NCBI GenBank assembly: GCA_028278205.1
Contig: JANQES010000122.1
Location: forward strand, 24,602 to 88,601
Direction of reading: 5' to 3'
Length of the DNA stretch: 64,000 nucleotides
From: Rhodothermales bacterium
Lineage (GTDB): Bacteria; Bacteroidota; Rhodothermia; Rhodothermales; Bin80
Below, one piece after another: positions 17,646 to 26,694 of this stretch (positions are counted from its first letter, which is position 1; each line of letters starts with the position of its first letter). The notes below the pieces were generated by a model that saw only the letters and a list, made by a program, of their open reading frames with translations, did not search any database and was not told the DNA's origin. The translations under genes and the position numbers were made by a program.

Positions 17646-17942
17646 CAGCGGTACCTCACATCTTGGTTGGTGGTCGTGGTCCGGTCGATGCCACTTCGAC
17701 ATCGCGGTGGCGCACGTCAACCAAGTAGTGCCCGGGCCACGGACCGACGATCTTTATCACCGTCAACGGCTCTCAAAAGGCTCCGCGCTGGGTTCCGCCT
17801 CGTGCAGGAGCCGGTTCCGAAGCGTCTGGGGTAAGATGGAGCAAAAACCGCTGCGCCGCCGGTGCGCGCCTGGGGAGCATATCGAGAGCAATATACGGTA
17901 TTTTGTGAAGGTATCGTACTGGCGACCGGGCATATTAAGAGG

Positions 17943-19316
17943 CTACCCAATCGTAATGACCTCACCCTCGGCGTCGATGTTGTAAAAGAAGGGGCGCAGT
18001 TCTACCGAGGCCTTATCGCGCATCATCTTCAAACACGTCCGGATCGGCTGCGCGTCGGCGCCCGGAGACTGCGGCGAGCGACGCAGGCGCGCGGCGTACT
18101 GGGCGGCATCGCCGCCGGGCAGCGCGCGCAGCATCTCAAGGGCCGCGTCGAAGCCGTGAAGCGTCGTCATTTTGTAGGATTGAAGGTTGCGCGCGATGGT
18201 GTGGAGGTTGGCATACATGGCCTGGGCGCGCGTCTTTTCGCCGGAGGCCAGGGCCACGGCCAGGTGGGTCAGGGCATAGTAGATCAGATTGGCCAGTTCG
18301 AGCCCGACGTCGGGCGCGTCGGGTTGGGCCAGGAAGCTGCGCTGGCCCTGGCGGAAGTGTTTAGCCAGCACGGGCAACGCTTCGAGCGCGTGCCGTTCGG
18401 CGGCCTGCTTTTGCGTGATTTCGTCGGCGGCTTCCTCGCGGGCGCGGAGTTCTTTTTCTCTGGATTGTATGCGCGCCGTCATCTGTTTTAACTGCCCCTG
18501 AGCCTCCTGCAAGGCGCGCGCCAGGGCCTCGTGGTCTTGCTTCAAAGCTTGATATTTTTCCTGCCATGACGGCCCGGCCTCCTTGCGGGGTGCCTCTCGT
18601 GGCGGTGGAGGCGCGGGCGCTGCCTCCGGCGTCTCCTGCGCGACACGCTTCTCTTCTTCGACAGGCTTTTCCTTTTCGACCGGTGTCTTCTGCGCGATTA
18701 GCTTTTCCTTTTCGACCGGTGTCTCCTTCTCAGCCTGCACCGGCTGTTCGGCCCGTCCTATTTCTTCGATTCGCTCTTCGAACGATGAAGAAGGCTCCTG
18801 CCGTATCGGCGTTTTATTCTGCTGCCGCACCTTTTCGAGTTGCTCTCGCATCCGTCTCATCGCAGGCGGCATCCGCTCGTACACATCTTTACGAGCAGAG
18901 CCCGTCTCGGCGGGGAGTTGCGCCGCCTTGTGCCCGGCGCGCTCGAGGGCTTTTGCCCGCAACGCCTCGCAATCGGCCAGTTTTTTTTCGAGACGTTCTA
19001 CCCGGCGCGTTAAGCGAGATGTGAGGACTTCATAATCTTCTCGATAGGTGCTCACTTCTTTGTAACGATTCTTCCAGCTTTGCTCCATCCCGTGTTTGGT
19101 ATCGGGCACGACGGGCTTACCGGCTTCGGCCCGGCGCAGCAAGGCCGGCTTGCGGGCTTCCCCCGGCTCGGAGACTTCAGACGCCTCCGGATACTGGCAG
19201 CGCCCAAGCTCCCATTCGAGCCGCTTGGCCGCGCTCTCAAGCTCGTACCACTGCCTCAACACCTCCACGAGGCGCTCGGCTTCGTCTTCATATTTGCGTT
19301 GCCAGTTAGAAAACAT
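17943..19316 (-). CDS. IG-tail family paralogue C: long coiled coil plus shared C-terminal domain
   Basis: 457 residues, no signal peptide. The N-terminus EDEAERLVEVLRQWYELESA and the segment LRRAEAGKPVVPDTKHG and SWKNRYKEV match paralogue B (19328-20506) closely, so the two are full-length tandem duplicates. The middle is a charged coiled coil with a repeated PVEKEK motif (residues about 190-225) and a second heptad region (QKYQALKQDHEALARALQ). The C-terminal domain shows HFRQGQRSFLAQPDAPD, AMYANLHTIARNL, LHGFDAALEMLRAL, RDKASVELRPFFYNID and ends in ITIG. Starts 11 bp after paralogue B. Confidence 0.87.
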   Translation of the reverse strand: MFSNWQRKYEDEAERLVEVLRQWYELESAAKRLEWELGRCQYPEASEVSEPGEARKPALLRRAEAGKPVVPDTKHGMEQSWKNRYKEVSTYREDYEVLTSRLTRRVERLEKKLADCEALRAKALERAGHKAAQLPAETGSARKDVYERMPPAMRRMREQLEKVRQQNKTPIRQEPSSSFEERIEEIGRAEQPVQAEKETPVEKEKLIAQKTPVEKEKPVEEEKRVAQETPEAAPAPPPPREAPRKEAGPSWQEKYQALKQDHEALARALQEAQGQLKQMTARIQSREKELRAREEAADEITQKQAAERHALEALPVLAKHFRQGQRSFLAQPDAPDVGLELANLIYYALTHLAVALASGEKTRAQAMYANLHTIARNLQSYKMTTLHGFDAALEMLRALPGGDAAQYAARLRRSPQSPGADAQPIRTCLKMMRDKASVELRPFFYNIDAEGEVITIG

Positions 19317-19327
19317 CGCGTGTTGTG

Positions 19328-20506
19328 CTACCCGATTCGCTGCACGTGGTTCTGGTCGTCAAGGTAATAGAACGGACGCAGTTCCACGCGCGCTACATCG
19401 CGCAAATGCTTGAGGCGCATGACGAACGGCCTGGCCGTCGGCCTCTGTTTTTCGGTCGATCCAGGCAGGCTCCGGGCGGCGCCGGCTTCGTCGTCGTCTC
19501 TCTCCGGTTGTAGGCTACCGAGCACAGCAAGCGCCTCCTCAAAGCCGTGGATGGGCTTGCCGTTGTAGGTCTTCAGTTTGTTGGCCAGCCGATCGAGGTT
19601 GGCAACCATCGCCAGCACGACCGGAGTGTCGTTGCTCACCAGGGCTATAGCCAACCGGGCGATAGAATAATCGACCAGCCCGGCCAGGGCATTTTCGAGT
19701 TGCGGATTGTTGTGAAGAAAGAGGAAGCTACGCTGGCCTTGCAGGAAACGCCGAGCCAGTTCGCCCAGGATCTCCAGGGCGTCAAACCGTTTTTGGGTTT
19801 GCTCGTGCTGCTCTTCGAGGCGCGCGATCTCTGCTCGCGCAGCCGCCAGGGCCTGCTCTTTACGGTCGAAGCGCTCCGTCATTTCATCGGCCCGATGCTG
19901 GAGCGTCGTCAGGCGCCGGACTAAGGCGGCCTTTTCGTCCTGCAAAGCCCGGTGTTGTGATTGCGCCCGCTTCACGTCGCGGTGGAGGCGATCTAGCTCC
20001 GTCGACGGCGGCGGGGCGGCATCGGGCGGTGCCTCCGGCCCGGACGCCTCGTCCAACGCCTGCGCTTTCTCAAACACTTTCTTGACCTGATCGAAGAGGG
20101 GATCCATTTCTTCCGCCGCCGGCCCCTGAGCGGCTCGCTCCTGCGCTTCCTTGCAATCGGCCAACCGCATCGTCAGGCGTTGGACCCGGTCGTCTAAGCG
20201 GCTGGCTTTCTGCTCATAAAATTCCCGGTGCGACTTCACCCGGTCATAACGATCCGCCCAGCTTTGCTTGCGGCCCTGCTTTTTTTCCGGAATGAGCGGT
20301 TTGCCCGCCTCGGCTCTAAGAAGCACATCCGGCTTATTGGCCGGCGGCGGCGCCGGACGCGCGGGGGCCTCCGGATACTCGCATCGATTGAGTTCCCATT
20401 CGAGGTGATTGACTTTGTTCTGGAGGTCGTACCACCGCTTGAGTACCGTCACGAGGAGTTCGGCCTCCTCGTCATAGTCGCGTTGGGTGGTAGGGAAGAT
20501 TTTCAT
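19328..20506 (-). CDS. IG-tail family paralogue B: coiled coil plus shared C-terminal domain
   Basis: 392 residues. N-terminus DEEAELLVTVLKRWYDLQNK, then LLRAEAGKPLIPEKKQG and SWADRYDRVKSHREFYEQK as in paralogue C. A coiled coil spans about residues 100-265 (KRAQSQHRALQDEKAALVRR). The C-terminal domain has RFLQGQRSFLFLHNNPQLEN, MVANLDRLANKLK, IHGFEEALAVLGSL, LKHLRDVARVELRPFYYLDD and ends in QRIG. Its ATG overlaps the stop of the upstream paralogue A as TAATG, indicating translational coupling. Cytoplasmic by sequence. Confidence 0.88.
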   Translation of the reverse strand: MKIFPTTQRDYDEEAELLVTVLKRWYDLQNKVNHLEWELNRCEYPEAPARPAPPPANKPDVLLRAEAGKPLIPEKKQGRKQSWADRYDRVKSHREFYEQKASRLDDRVQRLTMRLADCKEAQERAAQGPAAEEMDPLFDQVKKVFEKAQALDEASGPEAPPDAAPPPSTELDRLHRDVKRAQSQHRALQDEKAALVRRLTTLQHRADEMTERFDRKEQALAAARAEIARLEEQHEQTQKRFDALEILGELARRFLQGQRSFLFLHNNPQLENALAGLVDYSIARLAIALVSNDTPVVLAMVANLDRLANKLKTYNGKPIHGFEEALAVLGSLQPERDDDEAGAARSLPGSTEKQRPTARPFVMRLKHLRDVARVELRPFYYLDDQNHVQRIG

Positions 20507-22389
20507 TACCCAATCGTCTTGATGCGGTTTTGATCGTCGATGTAATAGAACGGTTTGAGTTCTACGCGGGCCACGTCGCGCAGATATTTCAGGCGCACCA
20601 AAAACGGCTTGGCCTCCGGCCCGTGCCTCTCGGTCGAAGACGGAAGGTCTTGCTTGAACCGCGTCACGTTGTCTTTTTTCAACGCTTCGAAGGCCAGATC
20701 GAAGCCGTTGACGGTTTTCTGGTTGAACACTTGAAGCACGCGGGCGATGGTGTAGAGGTTGATAAACATCGCGCGGGCACGCGGATCGTGCCGGGCGCCG
20801 GCAGCCAGCCCCAACGCCAACTGGATCAGCGAATAGTCGATCAACCCGGCGAGGGCGTTATCGAGTTGGGCGTCGTTGTGCAGGTCGAGGAAGCTGCGTT
20901 GGCCGCGTTGGAAATGACCCACCAGCGGTTTGAGATCGTCCAGATCCTTGATCCGGTCCTGGTTGAGCTTCATCGCGCTGCCGACCCCCATGACCTCATC
21001 GTCGAGTTGGGGGATTGCGCTGCGCGGGTCGATGTATTGCGTCTGCGTGGGCGTATCCTCTTCGTCGATGCTCTCGCCCCGGCGGAGGCGGTCGAGGCTA
21101 TCGCGCGCCGCGTTGATGACGGCGACGGCCTGAATGACTTGTCGTTCGAGCGCGGCGATGTCTCGCCGTCGCGCGGCAAGCTCCTCGTCGCGCGCCGGCA
21201 ATTCGCGCTGGACGAGGCGTTCGAACCAGGCTTTCTGCGGTTCGGTGGTGGTGGGATGCCACGAATCCTGACCCCTCGCCGGGCCGGGCGCGCGGACGTG
21301 CTCGTCGTACCACGTCTTCAGAAATTGAGACAGTTCGAGCGTCTGCTGCAGGGCCGCCTGATCGCCCTGCGGCATGTACGGGAGGAGGGTTTCGTAGTGC
21401 CCGTAGGCCTGCTCCAGGGCATCGAGGTGTTCGTCGATGCCGGCGCGTATCTGTCTGATGCTCAAGGCGTCGTCCGGCGTCGTTTCGCCGCCGGTCTCTT
21501 CGTCTTCGGGCAGCGGTGCGTGGCCGATGAACGGCGTGGCGGCATCGGGCCGACGGCGCCTATCCAGCCCCACCGCCACACCGATGCCCAGGAGCAACAA
21601 CACCAGCACCACAACCCCGGCCAGGATGTCGCGGCCTGTGGTGTCGGGCAAAGACGGTTCCGGCGGGCGCAGCGCCTGTCGTTGAGCGACCGAGACCCAC
21701 GCCCAGGCCTCGCCCACCTCAGCATTGGTCCGAATCATCATCGGTTGGGGCGGTGCCGGCAGCGTCATCAGCCAGGCGCCGAAGAGCGAATCCCACGCTG
21801 CCAGGTCATCCGGATCCAGCGCTCGCTCGGCGCCGAAGAGCCGGGCGACACGCTCCATCGAGACGCTGTCGGCGCGTTGCTGGCCGAACAGGGGAGCGAG
21901 CCAATCGTAGGACTGCCCCGCCGGGGCGGCCCGCAAGACCGCCGTCTGCGTCTCGCGGTCAAACGTGAGGCGGTGCGCCAGCGTCCGATTCCGGAAATCC
22001 ACGTAGACGCGGTCGAGCGAGTCGAGCACGCCGATGGTCACGTCCGGGTGCCGGGGCACAGCGAAGCCCCGGTAGGCCTGGCGGCCCTGCGCGGCGGCGT
22101 GTTGCTCCTGCTGATGGGCCTGCCGTAAGAGCGCGCCCAGCCGGTTCCAGACATCCCCTCGATCATCCTGAAGCAGCACAGCAAAATGCGCCCGGAGCAA
22201 TGAATCGGTAGGCGCCTCAGCGACAACCCCGGTCGAGTCCAGGCGAAGCTCGATCGTGTTGGCATCGGCTTCGGTTTGCCAGACCCACACCTCATCGTCC
22301 TCGACCCAGTGATAGTAGACTTGCTGGGCGTGGGCCTGGGTCAGGCAGAGCAAAAGCGCCATCAGGCAGCCGGCAATGGGAATACGCAT
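20506..22389 (-). CDS. IG-tail family paralogue A: membrane-anchored, with extracytoplasmic N-terminal region
   Basis: 627 residues from MRIPIAGCLMALLLCL, a clear signal peptide (cleavage near AHAQQ); an earlier in-frame ATG at 22431 is less likely. The N-terminal about 220 residues would be periplasmic (YYHWVEDDEVWVWQTEADAN opens it). A single transmembrane segment GRDILAGVVVLVLLLLGIG with RRRR after it places the rest in the cytoplasm. The C-terminal domain is the family module: HFQRGQRSFLDLHNDAQLDN, AMFINLYTIARVL, VNGFDLAFEALKK, RLKYLRDVARVELKPFYYID, ending KTIG. It links the periplasm to the cytoplasmic paralogues encoded after it. Confidence 0.88.
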   Translation of the reverse strand: MRIPIAGCLMALLLCLTQAHAQQVYYHWVEDDEVWVWQTEADANTIELRLDSTGVVAEAPTDSLLRAHFAVLLQDDRGDVWNRLGALLRQAHQQEQHAAAQGRQAYRGFAVPRHPDVTIGVLDSLDRVYVDFRNRTLAHRLTFDRETQTAVLRAAPAGQSYDWLAPLFGQQRADSVSMERVARLFGAERALDPDDLAAWDSLFGAWLMTLPAPPQPMMIRTNAEVGEAWAWVSVAQRQALRPPEPSLPDTTGRDILAGVVVLVLLLLGIGVAVGLDRRRRPDAATPFIGHAPLPEDEETGGETTPDDALSIRQIRAGIDEHLDALEQAYGHYETLLPYMPQGDQAALQQTLELSQFLKTWYDEHVRAPGPARGQDSWHPTTTEPQKAWFERLVQRELPARDEELAARRRDIAALERQVIQAVAVINAARDSLDRLRRGESIDEEDTPTQTQYIDPRSAIPQLDDEVMGVGSAMKLNQDRIKDLDDLKPLVGHFQRGQRSFLDLHNDAQLDNALAGLIDYSLIQLALGLAAGARHDPRARAMFINLYTIARVLQVFNQKTVNGFDLAFEALKKDNVTRFKQDLPSSTERHGPEAKPFLVRLKYLRDVARVELKPFYYIDDQNRIKTIG

Positions 22390-22429
22390 AAGTGGGTGGC
22401 TGGGATGAAGTTGGTGGTTGTGCTTGCTC

Positions 22430-22625
22430 ACTTCGTTCGCGTCATTGGGTCGCTGCGCTCCCGGTCATTCGTGGTCATTGGCTCGCTGCGCTCGCGTCAT
22501 TTTTTGTCATTTATTGTCACGATCAACCCATGACAATAAATGACGCGCCGAAGGCGCAATTGACGCACGCGAAGCGTGCAAATGACAGCGAAGCCAATGA
22601 CGCGAAGCCAATGACGCGAAGCAAA
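22430..22625. repeat. Junction inverted repeat, AATGACGCGAAGCC word family
   Basis: Left arm words GTCATTGGGTCGCTGCGCTC and GTCATTGGCTCGCTGCG; right arm AATGACGCGAAGCC repeated, with TTTATTGTCA / TGACAATAAA at the centre. It lies inside the operon between the ATPase and paralogue A. Confidence 0.8.
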
Positions 22626-24815
22626 TTACGTCGCGACGGTCAGGGGCCGCAGGATGTCCGGCCACACCTTTTCGTAGATGTCCTGCGTGAGCAGCCCGAA
22701 GTTGCCGATTTCGCGAACCGGCTGGTCGTTGATGCGCAGTTCGGTCTGTTCCCGGATGTAGACCACCTCGAAGTAATACCCACTTTCTGCGGCCTCGCCT
22801 TCGGCCCCGGCCTCTTTGAGCGGGCCGTAGCGCGGCTCGAAGCGGCTGATCCGCGCCACATAACCCTTGTGCTTGGTCAGGATGTCTTGCGCCTCGGCAG
22901 GATGGGTCAGATAAATCAGCGTATGGATCGCCGCGCTATCGACCTGGACGCGCATCGGCTTGCCGGCTTTCAAATCGGCGGTGGGCACCAGGCGGATGCG
23001 GTCGCTGGCGGCTTCCGAGATGAAGCCGTAGGTGCCGTGGATTTCGTCGGGGTTTTCGAAATGATAGCGCGACAGATGATACGAGACGGCGCCCCGGCAA
23101 CAGGCTTCTTTGGCCTCATCCTGCTCCAGAAACTGCGTCATCAGACCGCGTCCGGCACAATAGCTCTGGATGGCGTGTTGCAGCGGCAGGAACTGCGAGG
23201 CCTGGCCCGCCACCAGCACAAACGTGTTTTTCGGATCGAAGATGCGCACGCGTTTGTCGGTGATGTCTTCGCGCTCGCGGGCGATGGTCTCTAGCTCGCC
23301 GAACAAAGCGATGGCATCCTGCACGTACTGATGGATGCTCTGGGCGAGCTCGTCGAGGGGCGTCAGGCTCTCCGGCTCTTCGTCGAGCCGCATGCCGCGC
23401 CGGAGAAAGCGGAAGCCCTTCAAGAGATCCTTCGGCGAGACCTGTATCCGGGGCGCGAGCGCCTTTCCTTCGGGCAGCGTCAGCACCTCGGTCAGGTGCT
23501 GATAGATGGCGTCGGCCTTGTCCGCGTTGTCCGCTTCCCACTGCGGATCGATAGCCGCCAGCAGATGCTTCGTCAGGGCGCGAATATGCTCGGCTTGCTG
23601 CGCCTCTTTGAGCATCACCTTGTAGCCCGGCTCCATGTTCTTTTTGACATCCTCGATGAGTTGCTCCAGGGCATCGATAGCCACCCGCTGAAACGCGCCG
23701 ACGAGGCCCTCTTCCGAGCCGGTATTGAGGAAATCGAAGGGCAACTCGCGGCCTGTCTGCTCGCGGAACCAGGCCGCCTCTTCTTTGAGCCGGGCGTCGT
23801 AATACCGGGCGAAGAGATAGCTGAGCTTGTTGCCGCCGTCGCTGCGTCCGGTGCGCGCCAGCACGCAATGCCAGGTTTTAGGGCCGATGACCGGATCATC
23901 CGATTCTTTAGGCAGCAGCCGGATCAAACTCAGATCGGTCGTGCCGCGCCCGATGTCTATCGTGATGAGCCGGCGTTCCTGATCGCGCAAATCGCCCAGC
24001 TTGCCGAGGATCTTCAGGCGCGTGGCGTCGGGCGTCGTTTCGAGGTTGTGCGACAAAAACGCATAGGCCACCGCATCCGACTCGAAGAGGAAATCCACCG
24101 CGCCCACGTCGAGGTGATCCCGGACGAACGTTACGATATCCTGCGCATGCGTGAGGCTGTAGACGTTAGGCACCGTCAGCGTCAGGTGAATCTGCTCCGG
24201 CTCGCGCTGGTAGATCTCGCGCAGTTCGGGCGAGCGCAGCACGAAGTTGCGCAGGATCTGGAGCGTCATGTGCTTGATCAACTCCGCCGGCTCGTACCGA
24301 TGCCGCTCGTACGACGGCGCATCTTTGAGGCCCAGCGGAATGATCACCTCGCGCCCGCCCATCTGAAACGGAATCTTGGGATTGGGCATCCGCCGCTCGG
24401 TCAACTCTTCATTCCGAAAGCGGGGTTGGAAATACTGGAAGATGGATTCTCTCTCGTAGTATTCGTAGACGTTGCCGTCTTCGTCTTCTTCGTACCGGCG
24501 CATACCGCGATCATCGACGAAATCGAGCAAGGCGTGATCGACCGGCAACGGCGCTGGCTGCCGGAATTCGTTGAAGACAAACCGCGTTTGCAAGCGCGAC
24601 GAGATCGTTCCGCCGGAGGTGTAATAGCGTGGTTCTTCGCCCAGGAGTTCGCGGGCGTAGGCCTGAAGCCGGACCATCTCGCGCGTGTCTTCCTGACCCC
24701 CGACGGCCTGAAAAAACGCCGCCGTAGAAGCCGAGCCCAGGTCTAGCGAAACGTAGTATTTGAAGAGGGTTTTCTCAGACTCTGAAGGCGTCCCGTTTTG
24801 TTGCTGCCCTTCCAT
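22626..24815 (-). CDS. Divergent actin/Hsp70-fold ATPase
   Basis: 729 residues, no signal peptide. The phosphate-1 motif is YVSLDLGSASTAAFF (Asp25, Ser30, Thr31), phosphate-2 is LITIDIGRGTTDLSLIRL near residue 290, and an adenosine-type motif FVLVAGQASQFLPLQ lies near residue 535. This is the order of the actin/Hsp70/ParM superfamily. It is longer than DnaK and lacks an EEVD-type tail; the C-terminal about 180 residues are not an obvious substrate-binding domain. It could be compared with SrfB-type proteins, which I cannot confirm. It lies between the vWA gene and the IG-tail paralogues, suggesting an ATP-driven assembly or switch acting on them. Confidence 0.85.
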   Translation of the reverse strand: MEGQQQNGTPSESEKTLFKYYVSLDLGSASTAAFFQAVGGQEDTREMVRLQAYARELLGEEPRYYTSGGTISSRLQTRFVFNEFRQPAPLPVDHALLDFVDDRGMRRYEEDEDGNVYEYYERESIFQYFQPRFRNEELTERRMPNPKIPFQMGGREVIIPLGLKDAPSYERHRYEPAELIKHMTLQILRNFVLRSPELREIYQREPEQIHLTLTVPNVYSLTHAQDIVTFVRDHLDVGAVDFLFESDAVAYAFLSHNLETTPDATRLKILGKLGDLRDQERRLITIDIGRGTTDLSLIRLLPKESDDPVIGPKTWHCVLARTGRSDGGNKLSYLFARYYDARLKEEAAWFREQTGRELPFDFLNTGSEEGLVGAFQRVAIDALEQLIEDVKKNMEPGYKVMLKEAQQAEHIRALTKHLLAAIDPQWEADNADKADAIYQHLTEVLTLPEGKALAPRIQVSPKDLLKGFRFLRRGMRLDEEPESLTPLDELAQSIHQYVQDAIALFGELETIAREREDITDKRVRIFDPKNTFVLVAGQASQFLPLQHAIQSYCAGRGLMTQFLEQDEAKEACCRGAVSYHLSRYHFENPDEIHGTYGFISEAASDRIRLVPTADLKAGKPMRVQVDSAAIHTLIYLTHPAEAQDILTKHKGYVARISRFEPRYGPLKEAGAEGEAAESGYYFEVVYIREQTELRINDQPVREIGNFGLLTQDIYEKVWPDILRPLTVAT

Positions 24816-24850
24816 AAAGATCTATGTTTATCTTGCGTTTATTTCGATTG

Positions 24851-24966
24851 GAAATAGGAAAATCGCAAATGGCAAAATGCAAATGGCAAATAGTGACTTG
24901 CTTCCTCTTCGGCTCCATTTGCCCATGTGCCCATTTGCCTATTTGCCCCCTTGCCTATTTGCCCGT
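24851..24966. repeat. Junction inverted repeat, GGCAAATG word family (ATPase/vWA)
   Basis: GCAAATGGCAAAATGCAAATGG on the left in runs; CATTTGCCCATGTGCCC and ATTTGCCTATTTGCCC on the right. The right arm runs into the stop codon of the vWA gene, whose last residues are encoded in it. Confidence 0.75.
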
Positions 24967-26646
24967 TTACCTGTGTGCCCATCCGCCCTCGTGGCCGTTC
25001 GCGCCGGGAGGATAAGATACAGTAACCACGCTTTCCTGGCTACCCTGCCTGAACCGAAGCGTCACGTCGGTCTGCTTCGTGCCGATGCGATCCCAGAAGG
25101 CGTTGGTGGCTTGCCGGACGTGTTCGAGTTCGGGGGTTCGGCCTCGCGGCGTCTGCCAGCGCGCCGCCGCCTCGGTCTGGCCGTTGACGCTAAGCGTGAC
25201 CGTCGCGCCGCTGTACAACGGCGCAAAGAGCCGCATCCAACGCGGCGTATGCAACGTCAAGACGGGCAAATCCTTCCTCGGGCTCGAAAACGCCACTTCG
25301 TGCTGCTGGCTGCCGCGTCGCAGGCGAATGCGTTTGAGCTTGCCGGGCAGTTCGATCTCCAGGTGCGTCGCCACGAACCGGTAGTAGGCGCAGTACCCTA
25401 ACAAGCCTGCCAGCGCCAACAGCCCCAGCATGACAAAGACGCGCGGCGTCCAGTACTGGATGGTATAAATGGTAGCACGCGGCGTGAGGACGGCCTGCGC
25501 CGGGAACGTGTGAACGACGGCCTGCCGCCCGAGCAAGCTGTCTTGCTGCACCGTCGAGACGCTCGGCCGGGCTTCATAGTGCCGGGCCGTGCGCCCTACC
25601 GGCCCCGGCACAACGACGGGTATCCTGAGCGACGCGCCGGGGTCGAAGGCGGCCTCTTGCGTGGTGTCTTCGTAGGCGAAATGAACCCAGGCCCGCCCGC
25701 CGTCGGGGTTGATGAGCCTGCGCAGGGCGCGGCTGAGCGAGGCGCGGAGCACCCCCTGCGGCTGCTCGTCCGACTCGTCAGTCCAGCTAAACTTGAGTTG
25801 GAAGGGTTGTTCGAGGGCGGCTACCTGCGCTTTCCAGTCCAGGGCCTCCTGGCTGAGCACCTCGTAGGCTTCCAAAAAATAGGCAGGGTTGGCAGCGTTG
25901 GGATAAAAAACGTGATGCGCCACCCCGGGCCGGCCCGCGCCGTCCGAAAACAGATAGGCCCTTCCGACGGCCTCGACACGGCGTTCTGTTTGGCGCATGC
26001 TGGCCGCATCGCCGCGCTGCTGGAGCATCAATATTTCCCGCTTCGGCGATTGTTCGTTGGGCCGTCCGTCGGTAACGGCGAGCAGGAATGTGCGCCCGGC
26101 GGCGCCGGCTTCGGCGGCGGCATTGTCCGGCGCGCGTGCCGCCCACAGCCCCATCGGCGGCGCCCACGAGAGCGCCGTATAGCTATAATAGCGCGTGGGC
26201 TTAATGCGCCCCCGAAGCTGCCGCGCCGTCACGTTTTGTTGGCGGACGAAGACCGGATGGATGAAATCGGTCGTCAGGTCATAGTTGGCCAGATACCGGT
26301 AAGCGACCGACGGCGGGCACTCGTCGATGGGGCAGACGCCGAAATGCATCAACGTCAGGACATCGCGCTCCGGATCGTAAGCCGGGATCTTATCGCCGAT
26401 GCGCCCTTCGTAGAGCTTCGGGATGACGTGGTTTCGAAGAAAGGAGGCGTAGCCGCCGGTATCGCGCACCGAGCCGGAGGCATCAATCAAAAGGATGAAA
26501 TGGTTGGAATCTTCAGCCCGCGCGCCCGACACATCCTGCGCCTGAAGCGCAGGCGTGGTAGCCGGCACGACGAAGAGGCAAAGACATAGAAAGCGTAGGG
26601 TTGAACACACAGCCCTGTTCATTGCAATATTCCCGATCTTGCACAT
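24967..26646 (-). CDS. Exported, membrane-anchored von Willebrand factor A domain protein
   Basis: 559 residues from the ATG at 26646, chosen for its AAGGAA Shine-Dalgarno; a second ATG eight codons later (26622) is possible. Signal peptide (RFLCLCLFVVPATTPALQAQ). The vWA domain begins HFILLIDASGSVRDTGG, with the MIDAS pattern DxSGS intact, and continues to TFLLAVTDGRPNEQ. About residue 420 is a transmembrane segment (PRVFVMLGLLALAGLLGY), followed by a cytoplasmic beta-rich tail (IELPGKLKRIRLRRGSQQ). The topology is periplasmic vWA, cytoplasmic tail. Downstream lie the ATPase and IG-tail genes. Confidence 0.85.
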   Translation of the reverse strand: MCKIGNIAMNRAVCSTLRFLCLCLFVVPATTPALQAQDVSGARAEDSNHFILLIDASGSVRDTGGYASFLRNHVIPKLYEGRIGDKIPAYDPERDVLTLMHFGVCPIDECPPSVAYRYLANYDLTTDFIHPVFVRQQNVTARQLRGRIKPTRYYSYTALSWAPPMGLWAARAPDNAAAEAGAAGRTFLLAVTDGRPNEQSPKREILMLQQRGDAASMRQTERRVEAVGRAYLFSDGAGRPGVAHHVFYPNAANPAYFLEAYEVLSQEALDWKAQVAALEQPFQLKFSWTDESDEQPQGVLRASLSRALRRLINPDGGRAWVHFAYEDTTQEAAFDPGASLRIPVVVPGPVGRTARHYEARPSVSTVQQDSLLGRQAVVHTFPAQAVLTPRATIYTIQYWTPRVFVMLGLLALAGLLGYCAYYRFVATHLEIELPGKLKRIRLRRGSQQHEVAFSSPRKDLPVLTLHTPRWMRLFAPLYSGATVTLSVNGQTEAAARWQTPRGRTPELEHVRQATNAFWDRIGTKQTDVTLRFRQGSQESVVTVSYPPGANGHEGGWAHR

Positions 26647-26694
26647 CCGTTTCCTTAAACATATTCGCGTATTGTAATGTTGTTGCACAGCCCC

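Noticed and set aside
17646..17942. A possible small gene between paralogues C and D
   Set aside because: The open frame has no family features and lies out of keeping with the operon; only a partial GGTCGTGGTCCGG inverted repeat is visible.
20530..22128. 532-codon open frame antisense to paralogue A
   Set aside because: It shadows a gene supported by paralogues; no independent support.
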